DNA from: an uncultured Holophaga sp.
Lineage (GTDB): Bacteria > Acidobacteriota > Holophagae > Holophagales > Holophagaceae
Direction: 5' to 3'
NCBI RefSeq assembly: GCF_963677305.1
Contig: NZ_OY781925.1
Span: 1,203,001 to 1,267,000 of the forward strand
DNA length: 64,000 nucleotides
The notes under the pieces are model-generated. The model searched no databases and was not told where the DNA came from. It worked only from the letters and a program-made list of their open reading frames with translations. Both the position numbers and the translations under genes were made by a program. This document shows, piece after piece, positions 10,910-18,792 of the stretch. Position 1 is the first letter of the stretch. Each line of letters starts with the position of its first letter.

Positions 10910-10924
10910 CGAGACTCATTCTCA
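10910..10924. promoter_or_regulatory. Fur-like box before the feo operon
   Basis: The minus-strand 15-mer TGAGAATGAGTCTCG matches the 7-1-7 Fur consensus TGATAATnATTATCA at 10 of 14 defined positions. It lies 36-50 nt before the first feoA ATG, in the only AT-richer patch of this gap. Iron repression by Fur (or a DtxR-family repressor) is the obvious reading but is inferred. Confidence 0.45.
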
Positions 10925-11018
10925 ATAAACCATCGCGCCCGCCCCATGGCAAGCAAAAAGGCAAGCGGCCCCGCAGGGGGGCCGGAGGGGGGCAAAGAGG
11001 TGGCCCGCGGGCCGGGGG

Positions 11019-12881
11019 TTAGTCCTGGGGTTCCTGGGAGAGATCCTGATCCAGTTCGTGGATCAGGGCCTTCATCTTGGTCTTGATCATGGTGACCTGG
11101 GATTCCTGCAGGTCATCGGGATCGGCCTCCAGGCCTGCCTCCAGGATGTCCACGGCCTCGCTCTCGCGGTGGAGGGCGGCCAGGGCGGTCCCGAGCTGGA
11201 AGTGGTTGATGAGGGTCGGCTCGTTTTTCAGGACGGGGCCGATGAGATCCACCACATCCCTGGGCAGCTTGAGATCGAGGAGGTACTGTCCCAGCAGGGT
11301 GCGGGCCCGGGCCTCCTGGCCTGGCAGGGGATTGGCCTGGAGGCGGCGCACCTCCTTGAGGTCGTCCTGGGTGAGATCGCCCGCCATCAACCTGCAGGCC
11401 TGACGGATGATGGCCGCCTCCCAGGCGCCGCTGCTCTTGGGGTGGGCCTGGAGGTAGTGCTCCAGGGTCTCCAGGATCTGTGCGTCTGCGTTCTGTTCCA
11501 TGTAGTAGTCCAGGACGAGGCGGAGGGCCTGGAAGCAGAGGCGGGGATGGTGGTCCGAGGCGGCGAAGGCCATGGCCTTCGACAGGGTGCCCTTGGGGTT
11601 CTTGAGGAAGGCGATCTGGAGCTCCAGCAGTTCCGCCCGTTGGGTTCTCTCCTTGCGCATGACCCGCTTGAGGGCGGTGCTGGCCTCGGCGGGAGACTCT
11701 TCGCGGATGAGCACCTCCACCTCGTCCAGGGCCATGCGGGAGGCGGCGCTCCCACCCCGGGCGGAGCGGAGCTGGGCGGGGTCCTCGGCGTCCAGGAGGA
11801 GCAGGAGCTCGTGGTCGCCAGGATTCTGGCGCAGGAGCTCCTCCAGGATGGCAAAGGCCTTGGCCCGTTCGCCTGCGATCAGGTAGCCCTCGGCCAGGAG
11901 CTCCCGGACGAAGAGCTCACCGGGCAGGAAGGCCGAGGCCTCCTTGAGCAGGGGGATGGCCTTGGCGGAGTCCCCCCGGGCCAGGAGCACCTCTCCCATG
12001 AGGCTGAGGGTGTGTCCGTCCCGTTGGAGGTTGAGGGCATCCGTGGCCGCCTCCAGGGCCCCCTGCAGATCCTCCTCATCCAGGAGGATCTCGCAGAGCT
12101 GGATGCGGGGCTCGGCCTCGTCGGGACGCAGCTCCGCGGCCCTGTGGAGGGCCTCGATGGCCTGGTCGGCCCGGGAGAGGTCATCCCTCAGGAGCTTGGC
12201 CAGGAGCATCCAGGCCTCGAAATGCCGCGGGCTCAGTTGGACCACCTTCCGGACCAGGCTCTCCGCTTCATCGAAGTCCTGGGCCACCTCCTTGAGCGCG
12301 GCGACCGTGAAGAGCAGCTCGTAATTCTTGGGGTCCAGGCTGAGGGCCTGGGCCAGTCGATTGGCGGCTTCAGGCAGGTTGGCCATGTCCAGGAGGGCCG
12401 AGGTCTCCAGGAGGGCCCGCCGCAGCTGGCTCATGGACTTGGACTTGGCGATGGGCAGGATGCGGGCGCGGTAGCGGGTGAAGAGTTCCCGGGCGCCGAT
12501 GAGCTGGAGGTTCTCCTCCACCAGGCCCTCCCAGCGGGTGGAGAAGGCCTGGCCGTCCAGCTGCCCTTTCTGCTCCATCTCCTGCACCAGGGACATGAGG
12601 CCATTGCGGAGCATGACCTCCGAGCGCTCCAGCTTGCCCAGCTGGTCCGAGATGGCCTCCAGATAGGTCTCGATGCGGCGCAGGTTCTCCTCAAGCCCCG
12701 TGATCCGCTCGAGCAGGTGCTCGTCAAGGTCGTCGTCGGGTTCGTTGTCGACATCATCGTCCCAGGCCTGGTCGCCCGCCACGATGAGCAGGCGTGTCCC
12801 GCACTTGCGGCAGGTCTCCCGGTCGCCGGGGTTCCAGGTGAAGCAGTTCTGGCAGTAGGTTCCGGGGGTATCTGTGGCCAT
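11019..12881 (-). CDS. Zinc-ribbon TPR-repeat protein
   Basis: The 620-aa protein begins MATDTPGTYCQNCFTW and has a CxxC...CxxC zinc ribbon (CQNC and CRKC). An acidic linker (DDDVDNEPDDDLDEHLLE) and a predicted coiled coil (about residues 60-110) come next. At least eight TPR-like helical repeats then fill residues 150-600 (for example LDPKNYELLFTVAALKEVAQ and LSPRHFEAWMLLAKLLRD). It is probably a cytoplasmic protein-interaction scaffold; no enzyme motif is visible. ATG 12881 is chosen because the conserved-looking zinc ribbon begins right after it. It is divergent from the next TPR gene. Confidence 0.8.
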   Translation of the reverse strand: MATDTPGTYCQNCFTWNPGDRETCRKCGTRLLIVAGDQAWDDDVDNEPDDDLDEHLLERITGLEENLRRIETYLEAISDQLGKLERSEVMLRNGLMSLVQEMEQKGQLDGQAFSTRWEGLVEENLQLIGARELFTRYRARILPIAKSKSMSQLRRALLETSALLDMANLPEAANRLAQALSLDPKNYELLFTVAALKEVAQDFDEAESLVRKVVQLSPRHFEAWMLLAKLLRDDLSRADQAIEALHRAAELRPDEAEPRIQLCEILLDEEDLQGALEAATDALNLQRDGHTLSLMGEVLLARGDSAKAIPLLKEASAFLPGELFVRELLAEGYLIAGERAKAFAILEELLRQNPGDHELLLLLDAEDPAQLRSARGGSAASRMALDEVEVLIREESPAEASTALKRVMRKERTQRAELLELQIAFLKNPKGTLSKAMAFAASDHHPRLCFQALRLVLDYYMEQNADAQILETLEHYLQAHPKSSGAWEAAIIRQACRLMAGDLTQDDLKEVRRLQANPLPGQEARARTLLGQYLLDLKLPRDVVDLIGPVLKNEPTLINHFQLGTALAALHRESEAVDILEAGLEADPDDLQESQVTMIKTKMKALIHELDQDLSQEPQD

Positions 12882-12947
12882 GGTCCCAGGATATCGCCAT
12901 TCGGCGAGTGGGAGGCAGAGAGCAGGCGGGTGCCCTATCCTGGACTC

Positions 12948-13454
12948 ATGGGCAACGGGGAGAAGCGAGAGGAAGCCATGGCGCAGGTGGGCAAGGCCTA
13001 TCAGGTGCACATGCAGGGGCGTCTGCGGGAGGCCATCACCCTCTATACCGAGTCCATCGGGATCCTTCCCACGCCCGAGGCCTACACCTACCGGGGCTGG
13101 GCCAAGTCCGGGCTCCAGGACTACGGGGGGGCCATCGAGGATTGCCAGCAGGCCATCGATCTGGATCCCGAGTTCGGCAACCCCTACAACGACATCGGGG
13201 CGTACTACCTGGAGATAGGCTCGCCCGAGGATGCCGTGCCCTGGCTCCGGATGGCCCTGAAGGCACGGCGCTACGAAAATTACTGTTTCCCCCACTACAA
13301 CCTGGGCCGGATCCTGGAGGGCCAGGGGCGGCTGGAGGAAGCCCTGGTCGAATACCGGCAGGCCTGTGGCGAAAATCCTGCCTACGCCGCGGCAGCCAAG
13401 GCCGTCGACCGCGTCCAGGCCAAGCTCACCCTTTCCCGAGAGGAGGCCCCATGA
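12948..13454 (+). CDS. Small TPR-repeat protein
   Basis: A 168-aa protein consisting of three to four TPR units (AYQVHMQGRLREAITLYTES, AYTYRGWAKSGLQDYGGAIE, PYNDIGAYYLEIGSPEDAVP, HYNLGRILEGQGRLEEALVE). Start 12948 gives MGNGEKREEAMAQVGKAY. ATG 12978, after GAGAGGAA, is an alternative ten residues in. The stop overlaps the mqnD-like ATG (ATGA), so the two genes are coupled. Function beyond protein binding is unknown. Confidence 0.78.
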   Translation: MGNGEKREEAMAQVGKAYQVHMQGRLREAITLYTESIGILPTPEAYTYRGWAKSGLQDYGGAIEDCQQAIDLDPEFGNPYNDIGAYYLEIGSPEDAVPWLRMALKARRYENYCFPHYNLGRILEGQGRLEEALVEYRQACGENPAYAAAAKAVDRVQAKLTLSREEAP

Positions 13455-14263
13455 CCCACCTGGTCATCGCCCACAGTCCTGACTCCGACGATGCGTACAT
13501 GATGGCGCCCCTGGCCCTGGGCTGGATGCAGAGAGATCCAGATCTGGAGGGGCTCAGCTTCGAGTTCGTCCGCAAGGACATCGAGACCCTCAATGCCGAG
13601 GCTCTTGAGGGACGCTACGATGTCACCGCCATCAGCTTCGGTGCCTATCCGGAGCTGATGGGCGGCTACGAGCTGCTCACGGCGGGCAGCAGCATCCAGG
13701 AGGGGACCGGGCCGCTCCTGGTGACTCACCAGCCCATGAGTCCGGAACAACTGGACAACACGGTGGTGGCCATTCCCGGTAAGCGCACCAGTGCCTACCT
13801 GAGCCTGCGCAAGTGGCGGCCCGGGCTGGAGGTGGCCCTGGTCTCCTTCGACCGGATCATGGAGGAGGTTGCGGCGGGGAATTACGACGCCGGGCTCCTG
13901 ATCCACGAGAGCCAGCTCATGTACCAGGACCACGGGCTCCACCTCCTGGTGGACCTGGGGTCCTGGTGGAAGGAGAGCTACGACCTGCCCCTACCCATGG
14001 GGGGCAATGCCATCCGGAAACAGCTGCCGCAGGAACTCAAGCTCGGCTTCGCTAGGGTCATGCGCAAGAGCGTGGCCATGGCCCGGCAGAGGCACTGGGA
14101 GAGCGTGGACTACGCCCAGGGCTTCGGCCGGGGTATGGACCGCGACATGGTGGGCCGCTATGTGAATGCCTGGGTGAATGACTTCACCGAGGATCCCGGT
14201 GAGCGGGGGCGGAAGGCGGTGAGCCTGCTGCTGGGGCTGGACCCGGTCTGGATTCAGGGTTGA
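13451..14263 (+). CDS. MqnA/MqnD-family periplasmic-binding-like enzyme, probably MqnD
   Basis: The 270-aa protein begins with the segment HSPDSDDAYMMAPLALGW, the substrate-loop signature of the MqnD-like branch (S-P-D-x-D-D-A). It continues with DIETLNAEALEGRYDVTAIS, PLLVTHQPMSP, VVAIPGKRTSAYL and YDAGLLIHESQLMY. MqnD makes 1,4-dihydroxy-6-naphthoate in the futalosine route to menaquinone. Other members of this fold act as solute-binding proteins, so the exact reaction is inferred. GAGGAGG precedes the ATG, which overlaps the TPR gene. No other mqn genes are in the window. Confidence 0.7.
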   Translation: MTHLVIAHSPDSDDAYMMAPLALGWMQRDPDLEGLSFEFVRKDIETLNAEALEGRYDVTAISFGAYPELMGGYELLTAGSSIQEGTGPLLVTHQPMSPEQLDNTVVAIPGKRTSAYLSLRKWRPGLEVALVSFDRIMEEVAAGNYDAGLLIHESQLMYQDHGLHLLVDLGSWWKESYDLPLPMGGNAIRKQLPQELKLGFARVMRKSVAMARQRHWESVDYAQGFGRGMDRDMVGRYVNAWVNDFTEDPGERGRKAVSLLLGLDPVWIQG

Positions 14264-14482
14264 TCAGCGTCCCTCGCTGCGGTCTCCATCGCCGGGGCGT
14301 TCCTGATCACCCCGATCCCCGGGACCCCGGTCCCGATCACCGGAGCGCTCCTGCCGGTCCCGGCTGCGGCCACCACCGCCCCCCCCGGGGCCATCCATGG
14401 GGATGAGGCAGCCAAGGCTGCCGGCCAGGAGTGCGAGGCCACAGGTGGCCAGGAGCAGGGTACGCAGGCTGTTTCGCTTCAT
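14264..14482 (-). CDS. Small Arg/Asp/Gly-rich lipoprotein
   Basis: This 72-aa product starts MKRNSLRTLLLATCGLALLAGSLGC, a clear lipoprotein signal with lipobox GSLGC. The mature part is a glycine run followed by irregular RDR/GDRGD repeats. It would be a charged, disordered surface or periplasmic lipoprotein. It is convergent with mqnD-like and ends right after it. Composition bias makes homology hard to judge; it could also be a translated low-complexity stretch, but the signal peptide supports a gene. Confidence 0.55.
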   Translation of the reverse strand: MKRNSLRTLLLATCGLALLAGSLGCLIPMDGPGGGGGGRSRDRQERSGDRDRGPGDRGDQERPGDGDRSEGR

Positions 14483-14680
14483 GGGAGCTCCAATCGGGTC
14501 CCTCCCTCAGGGGATCCGACCCTAGGATGAGCCTCGGGGCGGACAGGTTGGGATCCCAGGGGCAAGTGCCTGAAGCCATCGCTGAATGGGGCCGGAGATT
14601 CGCCCAGCTGCCCTCGACATGGACTGGAGGCCGCTGTCGTGCGGGTATGATGGGTCCAGACCCCCTCACAGGACATCTCC

Positions 14681-15343
14681 ATGCGCGGCAAGATCCTGCC
14701 TGCCTTCCGGACCCTTGAGTTCGGGATTGTCGTATTCCTCGTCTATGGCCTCCAGGGGGGGCTATGGCTCCTCAGGAGCCTGGGGCATCCCCTTCCGGTC
14801 CCGGTATTCCTGGAACCGGTCCACCTTCAGCGCACGCTGGCCTGGGAGCTGGGCCTGATGGTCGTCCTGGGGCTCTTCCTCTACCGCCAGGGCTGGCGGC
14901 CCGGGGATGTCCATCTGCGGATCTCAGCCAGGGACACCTGGCTGGGCTGCAGCCTCATGGTGGGAAGTTGCGTCCTCTATTTCGCCTTCTATCTGGCTGT
15001 CTGCGGTGTCAAGGGGATGGAATTCATGGGTTTCGTGGTGATGCCGGGGCCGCTGGGGCTGGGGCGGGCCCTGTTGCTGGTGCTGGTGCACCCCCTCTTC
15101 GAAGAGTGGATCACCCTGGGCTATGTGACGCGGGTGTTGGCCTCCCAGGGGGCTGGGGTGGCCATCGGCACGAGTGTCTTCCTCCGCCTCTTCGTCCACC
15201 TGGGGCAGGGGCCCATGGCGGTGGCCTCCCTGCTGCCCATGGGGCTCCTCTATGCGGTCTGCTATTGGCGGATGAGGCGTCTCTGGCCTTTCCTGGTCGC
15301 CCATGCCCTCCTGGAGGCGGTACCCCTCCTCGCCATCGGTTGA
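14681..15343 (+). CDS. CPBP-family intramembrane protease-like protein
   Basis: This 220-aa polytopic protein has about six hydrophobic segments. The CPBP (Abi) motifs are recognisable: EEWITLGYVTRVL in the position of EExxxR, RLFVHLGQG in the place of FxxxH, and VAHALLEA near the C-terminus. The usual Arg of motif 1 is not in its normal position (EEWITLGY), so catalytic competence is uncertain. Family members are inner-membrane proteases or scaffolds. It is monocistronic and convergent with the HtrA-like gene, 5 nt apart. Confidence 0.75.
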   Translation: MRGKILPAFRTLEFGIVVFLVYGLQGGLWLLRSLGHPLPVPVFLEPVHLQRTLAWELGLMVVLGLFLYRQGWRPGDVHLRISARDTWLGCSLMVGSCVLYFAFYLAVCGVKGMEFMGFVVMPGPLGLGRALLLVLVHPLFEEWITLGYVTRVLASQGAGVAIGTSVFLRLFVHLGQGPMAVASLLPMGLLYAVCYWRMRRLWPFLVAHALLEAVPLLAIG

Positions 15344-15348
15344 GGGGT

Positions 15349-16449
15349 TCAGAGCTCCCGGGTGGCCTCGATGGGGAAAGGGACTTTCCGTCTCTGGCCC
15401 TGACGAGCCACGTCAAGGATGACGGTGGAGCCGATGGGGGCTTCGTAGAGGCGATCCAGGAAGCGCCCCCAGTCCGGGGTGGGCTTGCCGTCCACCGCAA
15501 GGATCACATCCCCCAGCTGGTAACCCCGGGGGCCCCGGCTGAGCCCCTTGAGTCCTGCCTGGGCCGCTGCGCCTCCCGGGGCCACCTTGAGGATCACAAC
15601 GCCCTCCTCCACCCCGAACTGGCGGGCATAGGCCCCTGGCAGGGCCGAGAACCCAGGCTCCGGCTGGGGGATCTGGCCATGGGCGATGAGTTGGGGGACG
15701 ACGCGGTTCACGATGTCCACCGGGACGGCGAAGCCGATGCCGGCGCTGCTGCCGCTGGTGCTCTGGATGGCGGTGTTGACCCCCACCAGCCGGCCCGCAC
15801 TGTCCAAGAGCGGCCCCCCGGAGTTGCCGGGGTTGATGGCGGCATCCGTCTGGATCACCCCCATGATGTGCCGTCGGGCGGGGCTTTCGATCTCTCGCCC
15901 CAGGGCCGAGATGATGCCGGTGGTCAGGGTCTGGTCCAGGCCGAAGGGATTGCCGATGGCCAGGACGCTCTGACCCACCTGGAGGTCACCGGAGCTGCCA
16001 ATGGGGATGGGCCGGAGCCCCGCCGGGATCCGGTCGAGCTTGAGGACGGCCAGGTCCTTCTCGGGGGCGGCGCCCACCACTTTGGCCCGGTGGGTCTCCT
16101 GGTTGGCGAAGGTCACCTCGAACTCCTGGGCTCCTTGAACGACATGGAAATTGGTGACGATGTGCCCGGCCTCGTCCCAGACGAAGCCCGAGCCAGTCCC
16201 CGTGGCCACTGCCTGCACATCGAAGGAGAAGAAGTCCCGCTGGTAGGCGATGGAGGTGATGTAGACCACCGAGGGGCGGGCCACCTTGAAGAGTTCCACC
16301 AGGCTCTGCTCCTGCCCGCCGAGGGGGCCGCGTGGGGTCACCGGGCGGGGGCTCCCCGTGGCGGAGTGCAGGGCGTCCCCACCGCACCAGCCGGCGAAGA
16401 CGCCAGCCACCAGCAGGGCTGAGATTCCGAAGGTCCGACCGAGCTTCAT
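15349..16449 (-). CDS. HtrA/DegP-like trypsin-like serine protease with PDZ domain
   Basis: A periplasmic quality-control protease of 366 aa. An N-terminal signal or anchor (GISALLVAGVFAGWCGG) precedes the protease domain with catalytic His102 (TNFHVV), Asp132 (KDLAVLK) and Ser210 (NPGNSGGPL). A single PDZ domain follows (about residues 260-355, VAPGGAAAQAGLKGL, GDVILAVDGKP). One PDZ is the DegS-like architecture. GGGGAGG lies about 6 nt before ATG 16449; longer in-frame starts have no signal peptide. Confidence 0.93.
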   Translation of the reverse strand: MKLGRTFGISALLVAGVFAGWCGGDALHSATGSPRPVTPRGPLGGQEQSLVELFKVARPSVVYITSIAYQRDFFSFDVQAVATGTGSGFVWDEAGHIVTNFHVVQGAQEFEVTFANQETHRAKVVGAAPEKDLAVLKLDRIPAGLRPIPIGSSGDLQVGQSVLAIGNPFGLDQTLTTGIISALGREIESPARRHIMGVIQTDAAINPGNSGGPLLDSAGRLVGVNTAIQSTSGSSAGIGFAVPVDIVNRVVPQLIAHGQIPQPEPGFSALPGAYARQFGVEEGVVILKVAPGGAAAQAGLKGLSRGPRGYQLGDVILAVDGKPTPDWGRFLDRLYEAPIGSTVILDVARQGQRRKVPFPIEATREL

Positions 16450-16590
16450 GCCATGCCTCCCCACCCCATTCTGACGCCACGGCCAGCGGAGCTGAACCGA
16501 TCCTGCATGTTTGTCGTCCGGCGGGTCGTGTGCGGGGACGCTTCGTGCCTTAAACTGCGGAGATCCATAGGATGCGGGGGGAGGCCGGAA

Positions 16591-17106
16591 ATGGGCGTGC
16601 TGGGCAGGCGGGCGGTCTTGGCTGGACTGGCGGTGGCGGGGCTCCTGGCTTGCCAGGAGGAGAAGCCCTTCACCCTGGATGACAACTCCCTGGGGGTCCG
16701 GGCGGTCTTCCCGGCCGAAGCCCGCATGGCCAAGTACTCTGAGGACACCCCCTTCGGCCGGGTGGACTGGTTCAGCTACACCTGTTCCCCAGGCAACAAG
16801 CTGGACTTTGCCAGCCGGGTGGAGGTGGGCAATCTTCCCCCCGGTACCCAAGGGGGGACGACCCCTGACGAGGTTCTGGCCACTTATAACCACTGGTTGG
16901 GTCAGCGCCTGAAGGGTTACAGCCAGAATCGGCTCCCGGCGGTCCCGGGGCCTGGCTTCCGCTATCACGCCACCCTGGGCGACGGAGGCACGGTGGACGG
17001 GATCGTGGTGGTCCGGCGGGGACGCCTCCACCATGCCCAGATCACCTCAGGCAAGCCTGGGGATCCCAGGGTGAAGGCCTTCCTGGACAGCTTCTCGGTG
17101 AAGTAG
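16591..17106 (+). CDS. Hypothetical lipoprotein
   Basis: The 171-aa product begins MGVLGRRAVLAGLAVAGLLACQ, a lipoprotein signal with lipobox LLAC (twin-Arg-like RR near the start). The mature part has an EARMAKYSEDTPFGRVDWFSY motif and ends in a beta-rich region (VDGIVVVRRGRLHHAQITSG, FLDSFSVK). That ending resembles small proteins with a conserved DSF C-terminus. Ribosome site GGGGGGAGG precedes ATG 16591. Divergent from the HtrA-like gene. Function unknown. Confidence 0.75.
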   Translation: MGVLGRRAVLAGLAVAGLLACQEEKPFTLDDNSLGVRAVFPAEARMAKYSEDTPFGRVDWFSYTCSPGNKLDFASRVEVGNLPPGTQGGTTPDEVLATYNHWLGQRLKGYSQNRLPAVPGPGFRYHATLGDGGTVDGIVVVRRGRLHHAQITSGKPGDPRVKAFLDSFSVK

Positions 17107-17154
17107 GACAGCAGGCGGAGAAGAGCGCTAAGCTGTCTGGACGTGGTGGTAGTG

Positions 17155-17754
17155 ATGTGGAAGTCCGGCGTCCTGGGGGCGTGTCTTTTCTGGTCGGGTC
17201 TCCTGGACGCAAGAAGCGCCCCGGGGCTTTCCTATCGTCTCAGGCTCCACTTCCGTGGGTCTCCCCAGGCCATCGTCGGGCGCTTCCGACTCGTCCCGAC
17301 CCCGGCACTGCGGACCCGGAACCGGGTGCATCCCCCGCGCTTCGGTGGGTGGCGCCTTGAGTCCCGCAATGCGTCCCTGTCCGGTGGGGTGCTGGCGCGG
17401 GTCGAGCGCATGCTCTACCTGTCCGGTCCGGCTCCTGGCCTGAAGCGGCGGGGGGCTGTGATCCGCTATGGCCGCCGTCTCTGTCCCGTCTGGGACCTGC
17501 CGACTCGCGCCGAGGAGGGCGTCTACGCCTACCTGGTGGAGGTGGAGCCCGGCGTACTGGCTCTCTCCTACCTGAGCGGGCGCTTTTCGGGGGGCGATCT
17601 CCAGGCCGTGGAACTGCAACTGGAAGGTGTGGATCTGCCGCGCAGGATCGCGCCCGCCGAGGATGGCGCGGTGCTCCTGCGGACCCTGCCCCGGATGGCT
17701 GATGCTCCGGTGGAGCCCTCGGATGGCGGGGAGCTTGTGGAGCTGATGCCCTGA
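17155..17754 (+). CDS. Hypothetical exported protein
   Basis: A 199-aa protein with an N-terminal hydrophobic segment (MWKSGVLGACLFWSGLLDARSAPG) consistent with a signal peptide. The remainder is Arg-rich and beta-predicted, with no recognised domain. ATG 17155 is taken as start; GTG codons 6-12 nt upstream are alternatives, and no strong ribosome site is seen. It lies 48 nt after the lipoprotein gene and may be cotranscribed with it. Confidence 0.6.
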   Translation: MWKSGVLGACLFWSGLLDARSAPGLSYRLRLHFRGSPQAIVGRFRLVPTPALRTRNRVHPPRFGGWRLESRNASLSGGVLARVERMLYLSGPAPGLKRRGAVIRYGRRLCPVWDLPTRAEEGVYAYLVEVEPGVLALSYLSGRFSGGDLQAVELQLEGVDLPRRIAPAEDGAVLLRTLPRMADAPVEPSDGGELVELMP

Positions 17755-17779
17755 GCGCATTCCCCCTGACGCGCTGCTC

Positions 17780-18682
17780 TTACCAGCCCTCCGCGGCCTT
17801 GCGGATCAGATCCCAGGTAAGGTCAACCCGTGGATTGGCCTTGAGAGAAGGCTTGCGCACCAGACACATCCGCGAGGTGGGCGGATCTTCCGGCTCGTGG
17901 AGCAGGACCAGCTCACCCCGTTCCAGGGATGCCTCGCAGAGGTAGTCTGGCAGCACGGTGACCCCCAGGCCCCCCACCGCCGCCGAGAGTGCGGCCCGCA
18001 GATCGTTGACCACCAGGGTGGGCTCGGGGGGCTCCCGGTCGAAGACGGTCTGGAAGTACCGCGTGAGGGGGTGGCACTCCTCGTCGCAGGCCAGGAGGGG
18101 GACCCCCTCCAGGGCATTGGCCCCCTCCTCGGCCACGGCACCGGGCCGGACCCGCTGGGCCCACTTGGGTGCCCCCACCAGGATGAGGGTCTCCGTGAAG
18201 ATGGGCTCCCACTTCAGGCCGTACTTGCTGGCCTTGGTGTGGCTGATCATCAGGTCCAGGGTGCCGCTCTTGAGGGCCTGGAGCTGCTCCTCGTAGGGGC
18301 CGATGCGCACGTGGAGCTGGATGCCCGCCTGCCAGATGGTGCACTGGCTCAGGGTGGGGAGGACCTTCGCCCCCAGGAGGCTCGCCGGTCCCCCCAGGTG
18401 CAGGGGCCCCGCCAGATGCTCGGTGCCCGCCCGGGCGGCCTCCACTGTGGCCACCATGGCGTCCAGGTGTTCGCCCAGGTTCTGGGCCAGGGCATGGGCC
18501 ACGGGGGTGGGGGCCATGCCCCGGGGCAGGCGCTTGAAGAGGGGGCGCCCCAGCTGGGATTCCAGGGCCTTCAGGTGCCCGGAGAGGGTGGGCTGGGTGA
18601 AGCCCAGCTGCTTGGCCGCCGCAGAGAGCGTCCCGGCGCGGTAGATGCCCAGAAAGCTGCGCAGAAGGTCGAGATCTGCCAT
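17780..18682 (-). CDS. LysR-family transcriptional regulator
   Basis: A 300-aa regulator with an N-terminal winged HTH (LDLLRSFLGIYRAGTLSAAAKQLGFTQPTLSGHLKALESQLG in two visible parts) and a C-terminal periplasmic-binding-like effector domain (residues 90-300). AAGGA lies 6 nt before ATG 18682. It is divergent, with a 110-nt gap, from the DJ-1/SRPBCC-dehydrogenase-flavodoxin cluster, the usual arrangement for a LysR protein and its target operon. Target and effector are inferred only. Confidence 0.92.
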   Translation of the reverse strand: MADLDLLRSFLGIYRAGTLSAAAKQLGFTQPTLSGHLKALESQLGRPLFKRLPRGMAPTPVAHALAQNLGEHLDAMVATVEAARAGTEHLAGPLHLGGPASLLGAKVLPTLSQCTIWQAGIQLHVRIGPYEEQLQALKSGTLDLMISHTKASKYGLKWEPIFTETLILVGAPKWAQRVRPGAVAEEGANALEGVPLLACDEECHPLTRYFQTVFDREPPEPTLVVNDLRAALSAAVGGLGVTVLPDYLCEASLERGELVLLHEPEDPPTSRMCLVRKPSLKANPRVDLTWDLIRKAAEGW

Positions 18683-18792
18683 AAGAATCCTTATACCTAC
18701 CCCCCGATCATACGATTGGACGCCCTTGTCCGGGGAGCGGAAAGTGGTCATCAGAGGAGAGCGCAGACGCTCCCTCGAGGACAGGAGAAACG

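Noticed and set aside
11058..13454. Plus-strand ORF of 798 codons over the TPR gene
   Set aside because: High-GC shadow of the zinc-ribbon TPR protein. Only its end, from 12948, is the real small TPR gene.
14681..15343. CPBP gene as part of an abortive-infection system
   Set aside because: It stands alone beside an HtrA-like protease, with no partner gene of a known system.
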